Of a stretch of 64,000 bases of DNA, positions 8,420 through 17,065 are shown piece by piece. Origin of the DNA: Opitutales bacterium. GTDB lineage: Bacteria > Verrucomicrobiota > Verrucomicrobiia > Opitutales > Seribacteraceae. The position numbers and the translations under genes are program-made. The DNA lies in NCBI GenBank assembly GCA_028045305.1, contig JAOFTV010000008.1:1-64000 (forward strand), read 5' to 3'. The notes beneath the pieces are model-generated. The model searched no databases. It worked only from the letters and a program-made list of their open reading frames with translations, and was not told the origin of the DNA. Within the stretch, counting starts at the first letter, position 1. Each line of letters begins with the position of its first letter.

Positions 8420-8488
8420 GATATAAACGTTCCCGTTTTCCGTTGCCAGAAATAGATGGATTGGAAATGATTCAAGTTCTTTTTTCTT

Positions 8489-9301
8489 ATGGAGACTTCT
8501 TCACGAATCGCGAAACTTTTTTCTGATCGCAAAGCAAACGGAAAATCGACCTTTGTCGGATATGTCTGTGCGTGTGATCCGGATTTTGATACTTCCTTAA
8601 AGATTTGTCGCACTCTGATTGAACAGGGAGTCGACTTGCTCGAACTTGGTGTGCCCTTTTCTGATCCGCTCGCGGATGGGCTGACTAATCAATTAGCCGC
8701 TCAGCGTGCGCTCGAGTCTGGATGCAAGCAGGAGGATGTCTTCCGTCTTGTTGAGGAGGTGCGGAAATTTTCTGAGGTCCCCATTGTTTTTTACACTTAC
8801 TACAACCTAATCTTTTCACAGGGTACGAAAAATTATGTCGAGCGTTCGAAGGATGCCGGGGTTGATGGATTGCTCACCCTGGACCTGCCTCCAGAAGAGG
8901 CGGGGGAATTGATCGCTGCATGTAAGCAAAGTGGGTTGGCCAATATCTTTATCATCGCTCCCACTACTCCAAAGACAAGAATTGCCAAGATCGCATCGGT
9001 GGCAACCGGCTTTGTCTATTATGTATCCAGAGAGGGAGTGACGGGAGAGCGTACGGATTTGGCAGGTGACTTGGAGGAGAGAGTTGCTTCTATTCGTGAA
9101 CATACCGACTTACCAGTGGTGGTTGGGTTTGGTATCTCCACGCCAGAGCAGGTGCAGAAGGTTGACCGGGTTGCTGACGGGGTGGTGGTTGGTAGTGCTC
9201 TGGTAAACTGTATATCCAAAAACCTGGGAGACGGAGAAAAGATCATTTCATCCCTTGCGGAAAAAACCAAGTCTCTGACGGGGGCACTGGTTACCAAATA
9301 A
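8489..9301 (+). CDS. trpA: Tryptophan synthase alpha subunit
   Basis: A 270-residue TIM-barrel enzyme that cleaves indole-3-glycerol phosphate and passes indole to TrpB. The catalytic Glu52 (ELGVPFSDP) and Asp63 (PLADG) correspond to E. coli Glu49 and Asp60. Phosphate-binding loops near the C-terminus (GFGIS and GVVVGSALV) are present. Length is normal. No trpB or other trp gene is adjacent, so the pathway is dispersed in this genome. The gene is divergent from waaA across 69 nt and 20 nt upstream of miaA. One small departure: the usual DGP-x-I-Q after the Asp is DGLTNQ here. Confidence 0.95.
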   Translation: METSSRIAKLFSDRKANGKSTFVGYVCACDPDFDTSLKICRTLIEQGVDLLELGVPFSDPLADGLTNQLAAQRALESGCKQEDVFRLVEEVRKFSEVPIVFYTYYNLIFSQGTKNYVERSKDAGVDGLLTLDLPPEEAGELIAACKQSGLANIFIIAPTTPKTRIAKIASVATGFVYYVSREGVTGERTDLAGDLEERVASIREHTDLPVVVGFGISTPEQVQKVDRVADGVVVGSALVNCISKNLGDGEKIISSLAEKTKSLTGALVTK

Positions 9302-9321
9302 GCGACGGGGAGTCGGACGGG

Positions 9322-10263
9322 ATGGGAGCCTCAGATTGCCAACTACGGCTCTTGGGAGGAATAACTGCTTCCGGAAAGACCCATTGGGCCATTGCCTGGG
9401 CGAAAGAAAATTATGGAGAAATTCTTTGCTGCGATTCGGTAACTTGTTACCAAGGCCTTGATGTTGGTTCGGCTAAGCCAGATGAGCAGGAGCGTGCAGA
9501 GATTAAACACCATGGAATAAACCTGGCAAAGGTCAGTGAAATATTTGGCGTCGGACGGTATCATGATTATGCCAGGCAAGTGGTCGATCAAGCGATTGAG
9601 CGTTCAGTCCCCTTGGTGGCGGTTGGAGGAAGTGGGTTTTTCATGGAAGGCTTTTTAAGGCCTGTGGTTGACGGCCTGGAGGTTTCCCAAACGACTAGAA
9701 AGAAAGTGGATAAATGGTTCGAAGAGGAGGGGCTTGAAGGATGCCTCGTCCGGTTGGAAAAGATAAATCCCTCAGGATTGGGTTCCCTGGATTGCCAAAA
9801 TCAGGCGAGGGTTCGCCGGGCACTGGAAAGATGCATGCAGTCGGGAAAGGAATTGGTGGACATTAGGCGGGAGTTTGATGCTTTACCCACCCCATACGCA
9901 GAATGTTCGAAAAGTATGATTTGGCTGGATCGAGAAAATGAAGATGTCGAAAGAAGAATAGAGAGAAGAACAGAAAAAATGCTTGGCAATGGAATGATTG
10001 AGGAAACACAGGAGGCTCTATCCCAAGGAATGAGCCAGCATCCGAGTTTAACCAATGCGGTTGGTTATCGTGAAGTACGCCTGTTCCTGGAGGGAGAATT
10101 GAACCGGGCAGAATTGAAGTCCGCCATTGCTGGAGCCACCAGAAAACTTGTCAGTAAGCAAAGAAAGTGGTTCAGGAACCGTTTCCCAGTAGGGTCGAGG
10201 TTTTTACTCAAGCCCGAACAGGAAGCCCCCCCAAAGGAAATTCCGTGGATCGCTGGCACTTGA
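9322..10263 (+). CDS. miaA: tRNA dimethylallyltransferase
   Basis: A 313-residue cytoplasmic enzyme that adds a dimethylallyl group to A37 of tRNAs reading codons that begin with U. The P-loop GGITASGKT is at 12-20; the DS-x-x-x-Y substrate block follows at 38-43 (CCDSVTCYQ), then DVGSAKP. The GGSGFFMEG block corresponds to the family GGTGLY motif. C-terminal elements (NAVGYREV, then TRKLVSKQRKWFR) match the family closely. Length is normal. It lies 20 nt after trpA and 48 nt before nadK on one strand, so an operon of mixed function is likely. Compared with the textbook GPTASGKT the first residues are altered, but the functional Lys and Thr remain. Confidence 0.95.
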   Translation: MGASDCQLRLLGGITASGKTHWAIAWAKENYGEILCCDSVTCYQGLDVGSAKPDEQERAEIKHHGINLAKVSEIFGVGRYHDYARQVVDQAIERSVPLVAVGGSGFFMEGFLRPVVDGLEVSQTTRKKVDKWFEEEGLEGCLVRLEKINPSGLGSLDCQNQARVRRALERCMQSGKELVDIRREFDALPTPYAECSKSMIWLDRENEDVERRIERRTEKMLGNGMIEETQEALSQGMSQHPSLTNAVGYREVRLFLEGELNRAELKSAIAGATRKLVSKQRKWFRNRFPVGSRFLLKPEQEAPPKEIPWIAGT

Positions 10264-10311
10264 CCGCTGCCTCAACTCGCTTTACCTTTTCTTATCATTG
10301 ATGAATTAATC

Positions 10312-11130
10312 ATGAACCCGCCCAGACTCGTATCCATTATCAATAACCTCTCCAAGCCAGGAGCGAAAGAGGTTGGACGAAAACTGGAGGAACTTTGCCA
10401 AGGGGCGGGGGTAAAAGTGCGTGCGACTGATGAATTTCCCTGCCCTGATGGTTTCCTGGAAAATTCCGACATCTGTTTTTCTGTGGGAGGGGATGGTACT
10501 TTGCTCCATCTTCTTAATGATGCGGTAAAGCATGAAGTGCCAGTGGCAGGTGTGGGCTTGGGTAAACTTGGGTTTTTGGCAACCATTTCCCCAGGGGAAT
10601 TGGACGAGGCTTTACCTCCCATGCTTCAGGGGAAGTACTTTGTGCGGCAAAGAAGTCTATTGGGCTATTCCTCATTGAATGGGGCTGAGAGTTTGGCCTT
10701 GAACGACTTGGTGGTGAAGAGCGGAACAAGTGGAAGGTTGGGCAGGTTCTCAGTACATGCGGGGCATGAACTGGTTGCCGAATATGCTTGTGATGGCATT
10801 GTATTTTCCACGCCCACTGGTTCCACGGCTTACAACTTAGCATCTGGAGGTCCCATCGCACATCCCGAGGCAAAGGTCATGCTGATGACTCCCATAAGTG
10901 CCCATACCCTTACCAGTCGCCCAGTCGTTTTCCCTGCGGGTATGAAAATAAGGGTGGAGATCGAGGGCTCGCAACCTGTGCCCAGCGTTTTTGCCGATGG
11001 TCGAGAAGCTTTCTCGGCGGATCCACATTTCCCATTGGAAGTCTCTACTTCCGATCGTTCCTTTCCGCTCCTCGAGGTGGAGAAGCATTCTCATTTTCGG
11101 GTGATGCGAAATAAATTGAAGTGGGGATGA
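10312..11130 (+). CDS. nadK: NAD kinase
   Basis: A 272-residue enzyme that phosphorylates NAD to NADP in the cytoplasm. The GGDGT motif with its catalytic Asp is at 59-63, the LND motif follows, and the CDGIVFSTPTGSTAY block and a downstream SGGPI segment complete the active site. A short N-terminal Rossmann-like part begins LVSIINN. Length is typical of bacterial NadK. It lies 48 nt after miaA and 34 nt before the pseudokinase gene. I see no regulatory signal of its own. Confidence 0.95.
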   Translation: MNPPRLVSIINNLSKPGAKEVGRKLEELCQGAGVKVRATDEFPCPDGFLENSDICFSVGGDGTLLHLLNDAVKHEVPVAGVGLGKLGFLATISPGELDEALPPMLQGKYFVRQRSLLGYSSLNGAESLALNDLVVKSGTSGRLGRFSVHAGHELVAEYACDGIVFSTPTGSTAYNLASGGPIAHPEAKVMLMTPISAHTLTSRPVVFPAGMKIRVEIEGSQPVPSVFADGREAFSADPHFPLEVSTSDRSFPLLEVEKHSHFRVMRNKLKWG

Positions 11131-11164
11131 AACCACGCCCCCAACCCCCAACGATCCGGTAGCC

Positions 11165-12790
11165 GTGCTTTCAGAAGGTACCCGAATAGGCCCGTTGAGG
11201 ATTCGTAAGTGGATTGTAGAAGGCGGATGCGGACAAAGTTACGAGGGTGAACAAAGAGAGGGGGAATCAAGGGGTGAAAGCTGTTTTTTAAAACTTCTTT
11301 CCCGGGAACTTTCAGAAAAAAAGGGATTTTCGGAATTCTTTGGTCAGGAGTGTCAGGCACTTGAACAATTACAGGGTCCTGGAATTTGGGAATTAAAGGA
11401 TTTTGGGGTTATGAAATGGAAGCATTGGCTTTCATATTCGTGGATTTCAGGAGAGAGGATTGAGGCTGCTGAAGAGGGAGAACAAGCGGAACCCAGGGTT
11501 GTTCATTTACGAACTTTGGATGAGTGGATGACTGAAATTCCTGGCGAGATCAGTCCAGAAGACCTGCTGTCGATAATGATTGATTTACACCGGGGGTTGG
11601 ACCGGGCTCACAAATATGGAGTGATCCATGGAAACCTTAAGCCTTCCAATGTGCTGCTCGAAAGAAAGGATGGTGTGTTTAAGGGATGGCTTGCGGAACT
11701 GGGGTTGCAAAAACTCCTCAGGTTTCAATCAATCATCGGTGATGCAGATGGCGATATTGTCCATGCCTCACAAAGTTTACAGGCACAAGAGTCAATGGCA
11801 GTGAGTGCTCAGTTCAGGCCGGATGGAACTGGGCCATCTGATGAACCGGAGGAGTACTGGGATTTACAGGCTTTGGGAACCATTGGTCACTGGGTAATTG
11901 AAAAAAGCTCCCTTTTGCCGGATCAGTGGACGGAGTGGGCACAGTGGGCAGGGAAATCTATGAACCGTGCCTTTCCCAGTGCGGCCCACTCTATGCAAGC
12001 TCTTCCTGGAATGGTGGATATGGAGAGTTATGGTATAAAAATTGATGATATTGATGAGGGACCCGTTCTCTCAAGCGAAGAGATAAAAAACAGGCGTGCG
12101 AGGGAGTGGAAAAAAAAGCAAATTACCTCCTCGTTAAAATTTAAAAGAGGGATGACTGGATTGGCCGGTCTGCTTTGCCTCTTTTCCTTTATTTGCTCCC
12201 AAATTTATTTACATCTTTTTCCAGTGCCTTGGACGGAGTATTCCCTGGAAGGTGTGCTTGACCGTTACCAGCTCGGGCTGGGTTTGTGGTCCGGGCAAGC
12301 ATGGGGAATCGTGCCGGGTGCTTATGACGATAATGGTCCGGGCGGGCAGGATGTCGTGGGAGAGTGGACACGTGAGGATGGTATGTTCAAACTGAGTTTT
12401 AGGAGGTTTCGAAAATTGGACGAGGAGGAGTCAGGAAAAAAACTTTGGCAATTCATCGGCAAAGGGGCGACCAGTGCAGATGATTATTACACCTGGCAGG
12501 ATTATTTGAAATTCGATGCTGCGGACGGATCGCTCTCTTTAATCAAGCGATCGGATGATCAAGAAGTCTACCTGCCCGGTAAGCGAGGTGATGAATCTCC
12601 CCGGCTTTTCCCGGAAGTCAGGCTAAGTCGTTCGCTTGGCAAAATTACCCCGGCCAAACTAATTTTTAAGGAGACCGAGGAATTAGGGCCTGCATGGTCG
12701 TTATTCTTGGCCGTGGGTTTTCTTTTGGCCTGTTGGATTTACCATCGGGAATTTAATAAAATTCCTCAGGAAGAAGACGATGGTAAGTAA
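11165..12790 (+). CDS. Membrane-bound Ser/Thr kinase-like protein, probable pseudokinase
   Basis: A 541-residue protein from GTG 11165. Residues ~8-290 follow the protein-kinase order: a glycine-rich loop (EGGCGQSYEG, 19-28), a Lys at 43 in the VAIK position, a catalytic loop reading HGNLKPSN (155-162) instead of HRDLKPxN, and ELG (178-180) where DFG is expected. The catalytic Asp is therefore Asn157 and the metal-binding Asp is Glu178, so phosphotransfer is doubtful. A transmembrane segment lies at ~329-351; about 155 residues with aromatic, beta-like character follow, then a second transmembrane segment near 509-529 and a short charged tail. The domain between the segments is probably periplasmic. 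The next gene, 27 nt downstream, encodes a lipoprotein. Inference: it senses an envelope state through a binding-only kinase fold. Confidence 0.72.
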   Translation: MLSEGTRIGPLRIRKWIVEGGCGQSYEGEQREGESRGESCFLKLLSRELSEKKGFSEFFGQECQALEQLQGPGIWELKDFGVMKWKHWLSYSWISGERIEAAEEGEQAEPRVVHLRTLDEWMTEIPGEISPEDLLSIMIDLHRGLDRAHKYGVIHGNLKPSNVLLERKDGVFKGWLAELGLQKLLRFQSIIGDADGDIVHASQSLQAQESMAVSAQFRPDGTGPSDEPEEYWDLQALGTIGHWVIEKSSLLPDQWTEWAQWAGKSMNRAFPSAAHSMQALPGMVDMESYGIKIDDIDEGPVLSSEEIKNRRAREWKKKQITSSLKFKRGMTGLAGLLCLFSFICSQIYLHLFPVPWTEYSLEGVLDRYQLGLGLWSGQAWGIVPGAYDDNGPGGQDVVGEWTREDGMFKLSFRRFRKLDEEESGKKLWQFIGKGATSADDYYTWQDYLKFDAADGSLSLIKRSDDQEVYLPGKRGDESPRLFPEVRLSRSLGKITPAKLIFKETEELGPAWSLFLAVGFLLACWIYHREFNKIPQEEDDGK

Positions 12791-12817
12791 TTGAATTTTT
12801 ACCTCCTTTGTCGCAAG

Positions 12818-13606
12818 ATGAAGAAAAAGATGTTTTCTGCATACCCCATTCTCTTGAATTTTATCAACCGGTCGGTTGGACTCGGTTTGCTGTTTTTTTT
12901 AACTTCCTGTGGAAAAGAGGATCCTGCTGGACGTTACACTGGACAGATGCAGGACTGGGTGCATGAGGTTTTTGACGGTGTACTGATTGCTCAGGGGAAG
13001 GAGTGCGAACTCTCTCTCGAACTCACTCAGACTCCGGACAAGATGGTGGCTGTTTTAATTTTTCAACACCCCGAGCTTCAAGAAACTCGACGGGAAGGAG
13101 AGTGGTCTATCGGAGATGGAGAACGGGTGCTTCATTTCGAGGATGGGAAAAAACCGGATGAATATTATTTGATCAAACGTGGGGTGAGGTATGCCTTTCA
13201 GACTAAGCAAGGACTGAGCAATGACGATGGATCTCCTGTTTTGTTGATGCGTAACGAGGGAAAGTCCCGCAAGGCCTCCTATCCTTTGGAAATCCTTTTC
13301 GGTCCAAGGGGCGGGGCACATGTTAGTGGAATGGGAAGTTTGGGGAAGCGTTCCGGGGAATGGAAGTGGAATGGTAATCGCCTGGTGGTTCAGGTGAAAT
13401 TGCCGGATGGGCGAAATTCGGCTGGAGAGGTTATCCCCTCGGAGACTTATAAATATTTTTTACAGTGGGCGAAATCTTCTCCCAATGAACTGGAATTGGA
13501 AAAGCTTGTGGTTATGAGACCCTTTCTGAAGGAGGATGGAAGTAAGAGGCAAAGCTGGATGAGTTCGTTGATTTTTGCTGACAGTCCACGCCTGAAACCT
13601 CATTGA
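12818..13606 (+). CDS. Lipoprotein of unknown function
   Basis: The start at ATG 12818 gives 262 residues; an upstream in-frame TTG at 12791 is less likely. A positively charged start (MKKK), a hydrophobic stretch (LGLLFFL) and the lipobox LTSC mark a lipoprotein, followed by GKED as the mature start. The rest is a beta-rich chain with segments such as GRYTGQ and EWSIGDGERVLHF that look like a lipocalin- or META-type small barrel, though I cannot assign a family. It follows the pseudokinase gene closely and may be its periplasmic partner. The operon probably ends here: an 83-nt gap with a TTGACG/CATAAA promoter-like pair (13635-13665, spacer 19) precedes the next gene. Confidence 0.65.
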   Translation: MKKKMFSAYPILLNFINRSVGLGLLFFLTSCGKEDPAGRYTGQMQDWVHEVFDGVLIAQGKECELSLELTQTPDKMVAVLIFQHPELQETRREGEWSIGDGERVLHFEDGKKPDEYYLIKRGVRYAFQTKQGLSNDDGSPVLLMRNEGKSRKASYPLEILFGPRGGAHVSGMGSLGKRSGEWKWNGNRLVVQVKLPDGRNSAGEVIPSETYKYFLQWAKSSPNELELEKLVVMRPFLKEDGSKRQSWMSSLIFADSPRLKPH

Positions 13607-13689
13607 TGCATAGCTATTCGCACCTTGCATTGGTTTGACGTTCCTCTTGTCGTCTTCATCATAAATCCCTTTTTTATCCATCCTATCAT

Positions 13690-16122
13690 ATGATCACTTC
13701 ATTGCAGAATTTCATTTCGTCCAAAGGAAAGTTTGTCTTCGTACTACTATTGTTTCTGGTCGTTGTTTCCTTCGTCCTTTACCTTTCCCAAGGTTCCTCC
13801 GTTTTCGATCTCATTCCTGATCCCAATCGTGAGCGTAAGGAGTTTTATGGTTATGATTGGAATGATCCCGACCAAAGAAGATCTTTGAGCATAGCCAACC
13901 GAGTGGCTGCTGATTTTGGGTCTGTGGTTTCACCAGGAGAGGAAGTTCTGCAAACAGCGGAAGAGGATTACCTCCAAAATTTACAGGGACGAATGCAGGC
14001 TGCCTTCCAGGGAGGCGAGGCGGAAATGGACCGTGATGCCCTGCAGCAAATGTTTTCCTATATGCAGGCTTGGCCGAATTTTCCCAATGATATGAAAGCC
14101 CGTGAGATCGCGAGATCTGGAAATTATGGCCAAGACTTTTTGCAGGCAGTTATTGAGTACAAGGTAGCACTGGCTGGCCAGGCAGACAGTTGGGGGTTAA
14201 TGCCATTGCACCTCAATCATCCTGCGATCAACTCCCGTTTTGCAGAATATTTAAACGGACTTGCCCCAGGAATGGATGTGGAAGAGAACCGTACGCGAGC
14301 CCTCTCCTTTGTGGGTAGCCGTCATGGCGTTTCTGGGCGGGATGCAGAGTCGATCCTTTATGATTCTTTTCGCACCCGCCAAGTGGAAAGAATTTATCTT
14401 GATAGCGGTTATGCTTTGGAAGAAGAGGTAAGGGCGGATTTGCACACTGGACAATTTGCATGGGATGGAGAGGTTGCAAAGTTGCGGGCGGACGATCTTT
14501 CCTTCCAGCAACCTGCATGGCGGGTAATGCAGATAAAGTCATTACCCAAGGTAAATGAGTCAATTAATGTAAAATATGGATCGAATGAACGACGGTTTAT
14601 TTTTGTTAAATCTCCCCGGGATGAAAATGGAACGACCCGGTTTGTTTCTCTGGGGAAAGCATTACCTGAGTTCCGCAAGAATCTACAATCCGCTTTGAAT
14701 GGGGAGGATTTTGGTTTTGAATGCAAACCTCAAGAAAAGAACAGTTTGGCACTAATTCCAAAACCAGACCGCCTGCCTTTAAATACACCCAGTATATCAT
14801 CCACTTCCAAGCAGGTAGTATTGGTTGATGGAATGAGTGCGAAACTTCGTGAATTTCATAATGAGCGAAAGGTTGAATCCCCGTTTGCTAAATTACCACG
14901 CACTTTTGCGAGTGCCACGATTTTCTCATCAGCCAAATTTCTAACTGAACCTGGGGTTCCAGACGAAGCGAGGTTGCGATCTTACTTTGAACGCAACCAG
15001 CTTGACTTTACGAAGCCGGCACCTACGGAGCCTTCCAATGATGGTAACAACAGTACGGTTGTTGAAAAAACGGTTTCTCAAACTTTTGAAGAAGCCCGTG
15101 AGGAAGTGTCTAAACGTGTGATTGCCCGAGACAAAGAAGATGCCCGTAGGGATGCCGATTTACAGGCTCGAGACGCAGCCCTTGCATTCCTGGATAAACT
15201 AAATGGATTACGTGATAAGCTGAGGTCCAAATATTCCACCTTTAATGAACTTCGCAATTCTGCCGAACTTGCCTCGATGATCGAGGATGCAGGAGCGAGG
15301 GCACAGAAAATCTCCTTTTCCCGTGAGGAAATGGGCACGCAGGCAATGGTTCTTGGCCTGGAAAGAAGGGAGAGTGAACGCAGGGCAAATCGCGAACCAT
15401 TGGAGGAGGTCGAAAATTTGAATGAACGCATGTTTTTTACCCGTTCCGTACGCAAGTCCAGGCAGGGCTATGTGGTTTTCATATTAGATCATAAAACTCC
15501 GCAGCAACCAGGTTCTTATGAGGATGCAAAATTTTCCGATTTATACAGGGGCTATACCGCGGAAGCTGCCGGAAAATATTTTTCTGATCAAATCGATGCT
15601 GTTCTCGCGAAACTGCAAGCCAAGAACAAGAAGCCAGAGAAACCTGGAAATTTGCGTTTATTTAAAACCGTTGCAAAAAGCCCCGCTCTTGCCCGTGCTG
15701 GTTTTGATGCTAAGGCCCGTACTTTAGGTGGCCGTATTCAAAAGGTAGAAGAGGAAAGACAATTATTAACCTCTGCAGATGCTAATGCTTCCGGTAATCA
15801 AACAAAGATTAAAAAATTAGATGACCTTTTAAAATCTCTACGCCAAAAGATCAAGGAGGGGGATGAGGAGAGGGCAGCAATCATGGGTTTGTTGGAAACT
15901 GCTCAAACTTTAACGGTGGATGGAAATTGGCAAGAGTTGGAACGAAATGGGGAAGAGGCCACGTTTGTCCGCTTGACTCAGGTTTACTCTCTAATAAGCA
16001 AGGAATCCACAGAGGAAGCTATTACACAAAGGCGTGTAGCCTTGGAAGCGAAACGTGGACAGGCTAGCCGCGAACTCATTCTCGGAGACTTGGTTTCCGC
16101 AGGCTTAGGTTCCAGTCGCTAA
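13690..16122 (+). CDS. Large membrane-anchored PpiD/SurA-like periplasmic protein
   Basis: An 810-residue protein. A single N-terminal transmembrane anchor (residues ~14-33) after a short cytoplasmic start is followed by a long periplasmic part rich in charged helices, including coiled-coil-like stretches near 460-540 and 660-720. The layout (anchor, helical chaperone region with DEARLRSYFERNQLDF, then a tail with YVVFILDHKTP) resembles PpiD and SurA-N folding factors, where such segments flank a parvulin domain. I cannot find a convincing parvulin core, so isomerase activity is doubtful. It may act as a holdase for outer-membrane or secreted proteins. Its stop overlaps the convergent tlyA stop by 4 nt. 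The family call is tentative. Confidence 0.55.
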   Translation: MITSLQNFISSKGKFVFVLLLFLVVVSFVLYLSQGSSVFDLIPDPNRERKEFYGYDWNDPDQRRSLSIANRVAADFGSVVSPGEEVLQTAEEDYLQNLQGRMQAAFQGGEAEMDRDALQQMFSYMQAWPNFPNDMKAREIARSGNYGQDFLQAVIEYKVALAGQADSWGLMPLHLNHPAINSRFAEYLNGLAPGMDVEENRTRALSFVGSRHGVSGRDAESILYDSFRTRQVERIYLDSGYALEEEVRADLHTGQFAWDGEVAKLRADDLSFQQPAWRVMQIKSLPKVNESINVKYGSNERRFIFVKSPRDENGTTRFVSLGKALPEFRKNLQSALNGEDFGFECKPQEKNSLALIPKPDRLPLNTPSISSTSKQVVLVDGMSAKLREFHNERKVESPFAKLPRTFASATIFSSAKFLTEPGVPDEARLRSYFERNQLDFTKPAPTEPSNDGNNSTVVEKTVSQTFEEAREEVSKRVIARDKEDARRDADLQARDAALAFLDKLNGLRDKLRSKYSTFNELRNSAELASMIEDAGARAQKISFSREEMGTQAMVLGLERRESERRANREPLEEVENLNERMFFTRSVRKSRQGYVVFILDHKTPQQPGSYEDAKFSDLYRGYTAEAAGKYFSDQIDAVLAKLQAKNKKPEKPGNLRLFKTVAKSPALARAGFDAKARTLGGRIQKVEEERQLLTSADANASGNQTKIKKLDDLLKSLRQKIKEGDEERAAIMGLLETAQTLTVDGNWQELERNGEEATFVRLTQVYSLISKESTEEAITQRRVALEAKRGQASRELILGDLVSAGLGSSR

Positions 16123-16907
16123 TTTGTAATTCCTCTCGGAGAACCTGGTATCCTCTCGGGTTCGTCTTTTTGCCAGGCGAGAAAATATTCCAAGTTGCCA
16201 TCTGCTCCGTGAGGCTCAGCGAGCCTCTGTGCGATCAAGCGTGAATGCACTAAGCGAAGTTTGGCAAAGTCCAAAACTTCTTCAATCACTCGTTGCCGAA
16301 TGGTGTCCTCTTGAATCACGCCCTTGCCATGATCTGCTTCCTCCCGGCGGCATTCAAACTGAGGTTTAACCAGAGCGACCAATTTTCCAGATGGAGAGAG
16401 AAATCCCCATGCTTGTTCCAATACTTTTCGAAGTGAAATGAAGGAGAGGTCCATGACAATTAGGGGATATTCTTTTCGCGGAAGCTTGTCTGCCTTTAAG
16501 TCTCGGAGGTTAGTTTTTTCGAGGTTGGTCACCCGAGGGTCGGTTCTAAGTTTGTAATGTAGTTGGCCTCGGCCGACATCCACGCAGGTTGCTTCTTTGG
16601 CACCTCTTTGTAATAAGCAATCACTAAAGCCCCCCGTTGAAGCCCCGAGGTCTAAAATGGGAAGCCCGGATACTTCCCAGGCACTTTCCCTGATAAAATT
16701 CTCCATTTTTAATCCCCCACGACCGACAAAGGGGAGGGGCTCTTCCACAGTGAGCACAGCATCGAAAGGAACCATGCGGCTCGATTTATCAATACGTTCA
16801 GTTCCCCATTTCACTTTGCCCGCCATGATGAGGGCTTGAGCTCGGGTCCGGCTTTCGCAGGCTCCGGTGGTTACCAGTAACTCATCCGCTCTTTGCTTCT
16901 TTTTCAT
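16119..16907 (-). CDS. tlyA: TlyA-family rRNA 2'-O-methyltransferase
   Basis: The start at ATG 16907 (MKKKQRADELL) gives 262 residues and places an S4 RNA-binding domain at the N-terminus (residues ~5-60), as the family requires; an extension to 16946 has no support. The methyltransferase part begins with VGRGGLK and has the SAM-binding LDLGASTGGFSDCLL motif, then VDVGRGQLHYKLR. Family members methylate ribose of cytidines in 16S and/or 23S rRNA; some are called haemolysins, which I would not infer here. The gene is convergent with the PpiD-like gene, sharing 4 nt, and divergent from mraZ. Confidence 0.9.
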   Translation of the reverse strand: MKKKQRADELLVTTGACESRTRAQALIMAGKVKWGTERIDKSSRMVPFDAVLTVEEPLPFVGRGGLKMENFIRESAWEVSGLPILDLGASTGGFSDCLLQRGAKEATCVDVGRGQLHYKLRTDPRVTNLEKTNLRDLKADKLPRKEYPLIVMDLSFISLRKVLEQAWGFLSPSGKLVALVKPQFECRREEADHGKGVIQEDTIRQRVIEEVLDFAKLRLVHSRLIAQRLAEPHGADGNLEYFLAWQKDEPERIPGSPRGITN

Positions 16908-17005
16908 CTCTAGGGAAGAATTGGAGAGCAATGGGCAAAGGAGCAACGGTGGAATGAATAATTTTAAAAATTTTCATATTTTTTTGTAAAAGTCCTTGAC
17001 GGCGG

Positions 17006-17050
17006 TGGGTTAAAATGGGAGGAAATGGTTGAAGATGGAAATTATTGGAT
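17006..17050 (+). promoter_or_regulatory. Five TGG elements at exact 10-bp spacing: probable MraZ operator
   Basis: TGGGT (17006), TGGGA (17016), TGGTT (17026), TGGAA (17036) and TGGAT (17046) repeat every 10 bp, ending 15 nt before the mraZ ATG at 17066. In E. coli, MraZ binds TGGGN direct repeats separated by 5 nt, which is the same 10-bp period, upstream of its own dcw operon. The first two copies match that consensus fully and the last three partly. A TAAAAT hexamer at 17011-17016 lies among the repeats, but I find no good -35 for it. Inference: MraZ represses or tunes this dcw operon here. Confidence 0.72.
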
Positions 17051-17065
17051 AGATGCCCCTCGGTT

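Noticed and set aside
16996-17016. TTGACG and TAAAAT as an mraZ promoter
   Set aside because: The spacer is 9 nt, far too short for a sigma-70-type promoter; kept only as a note within the operator.
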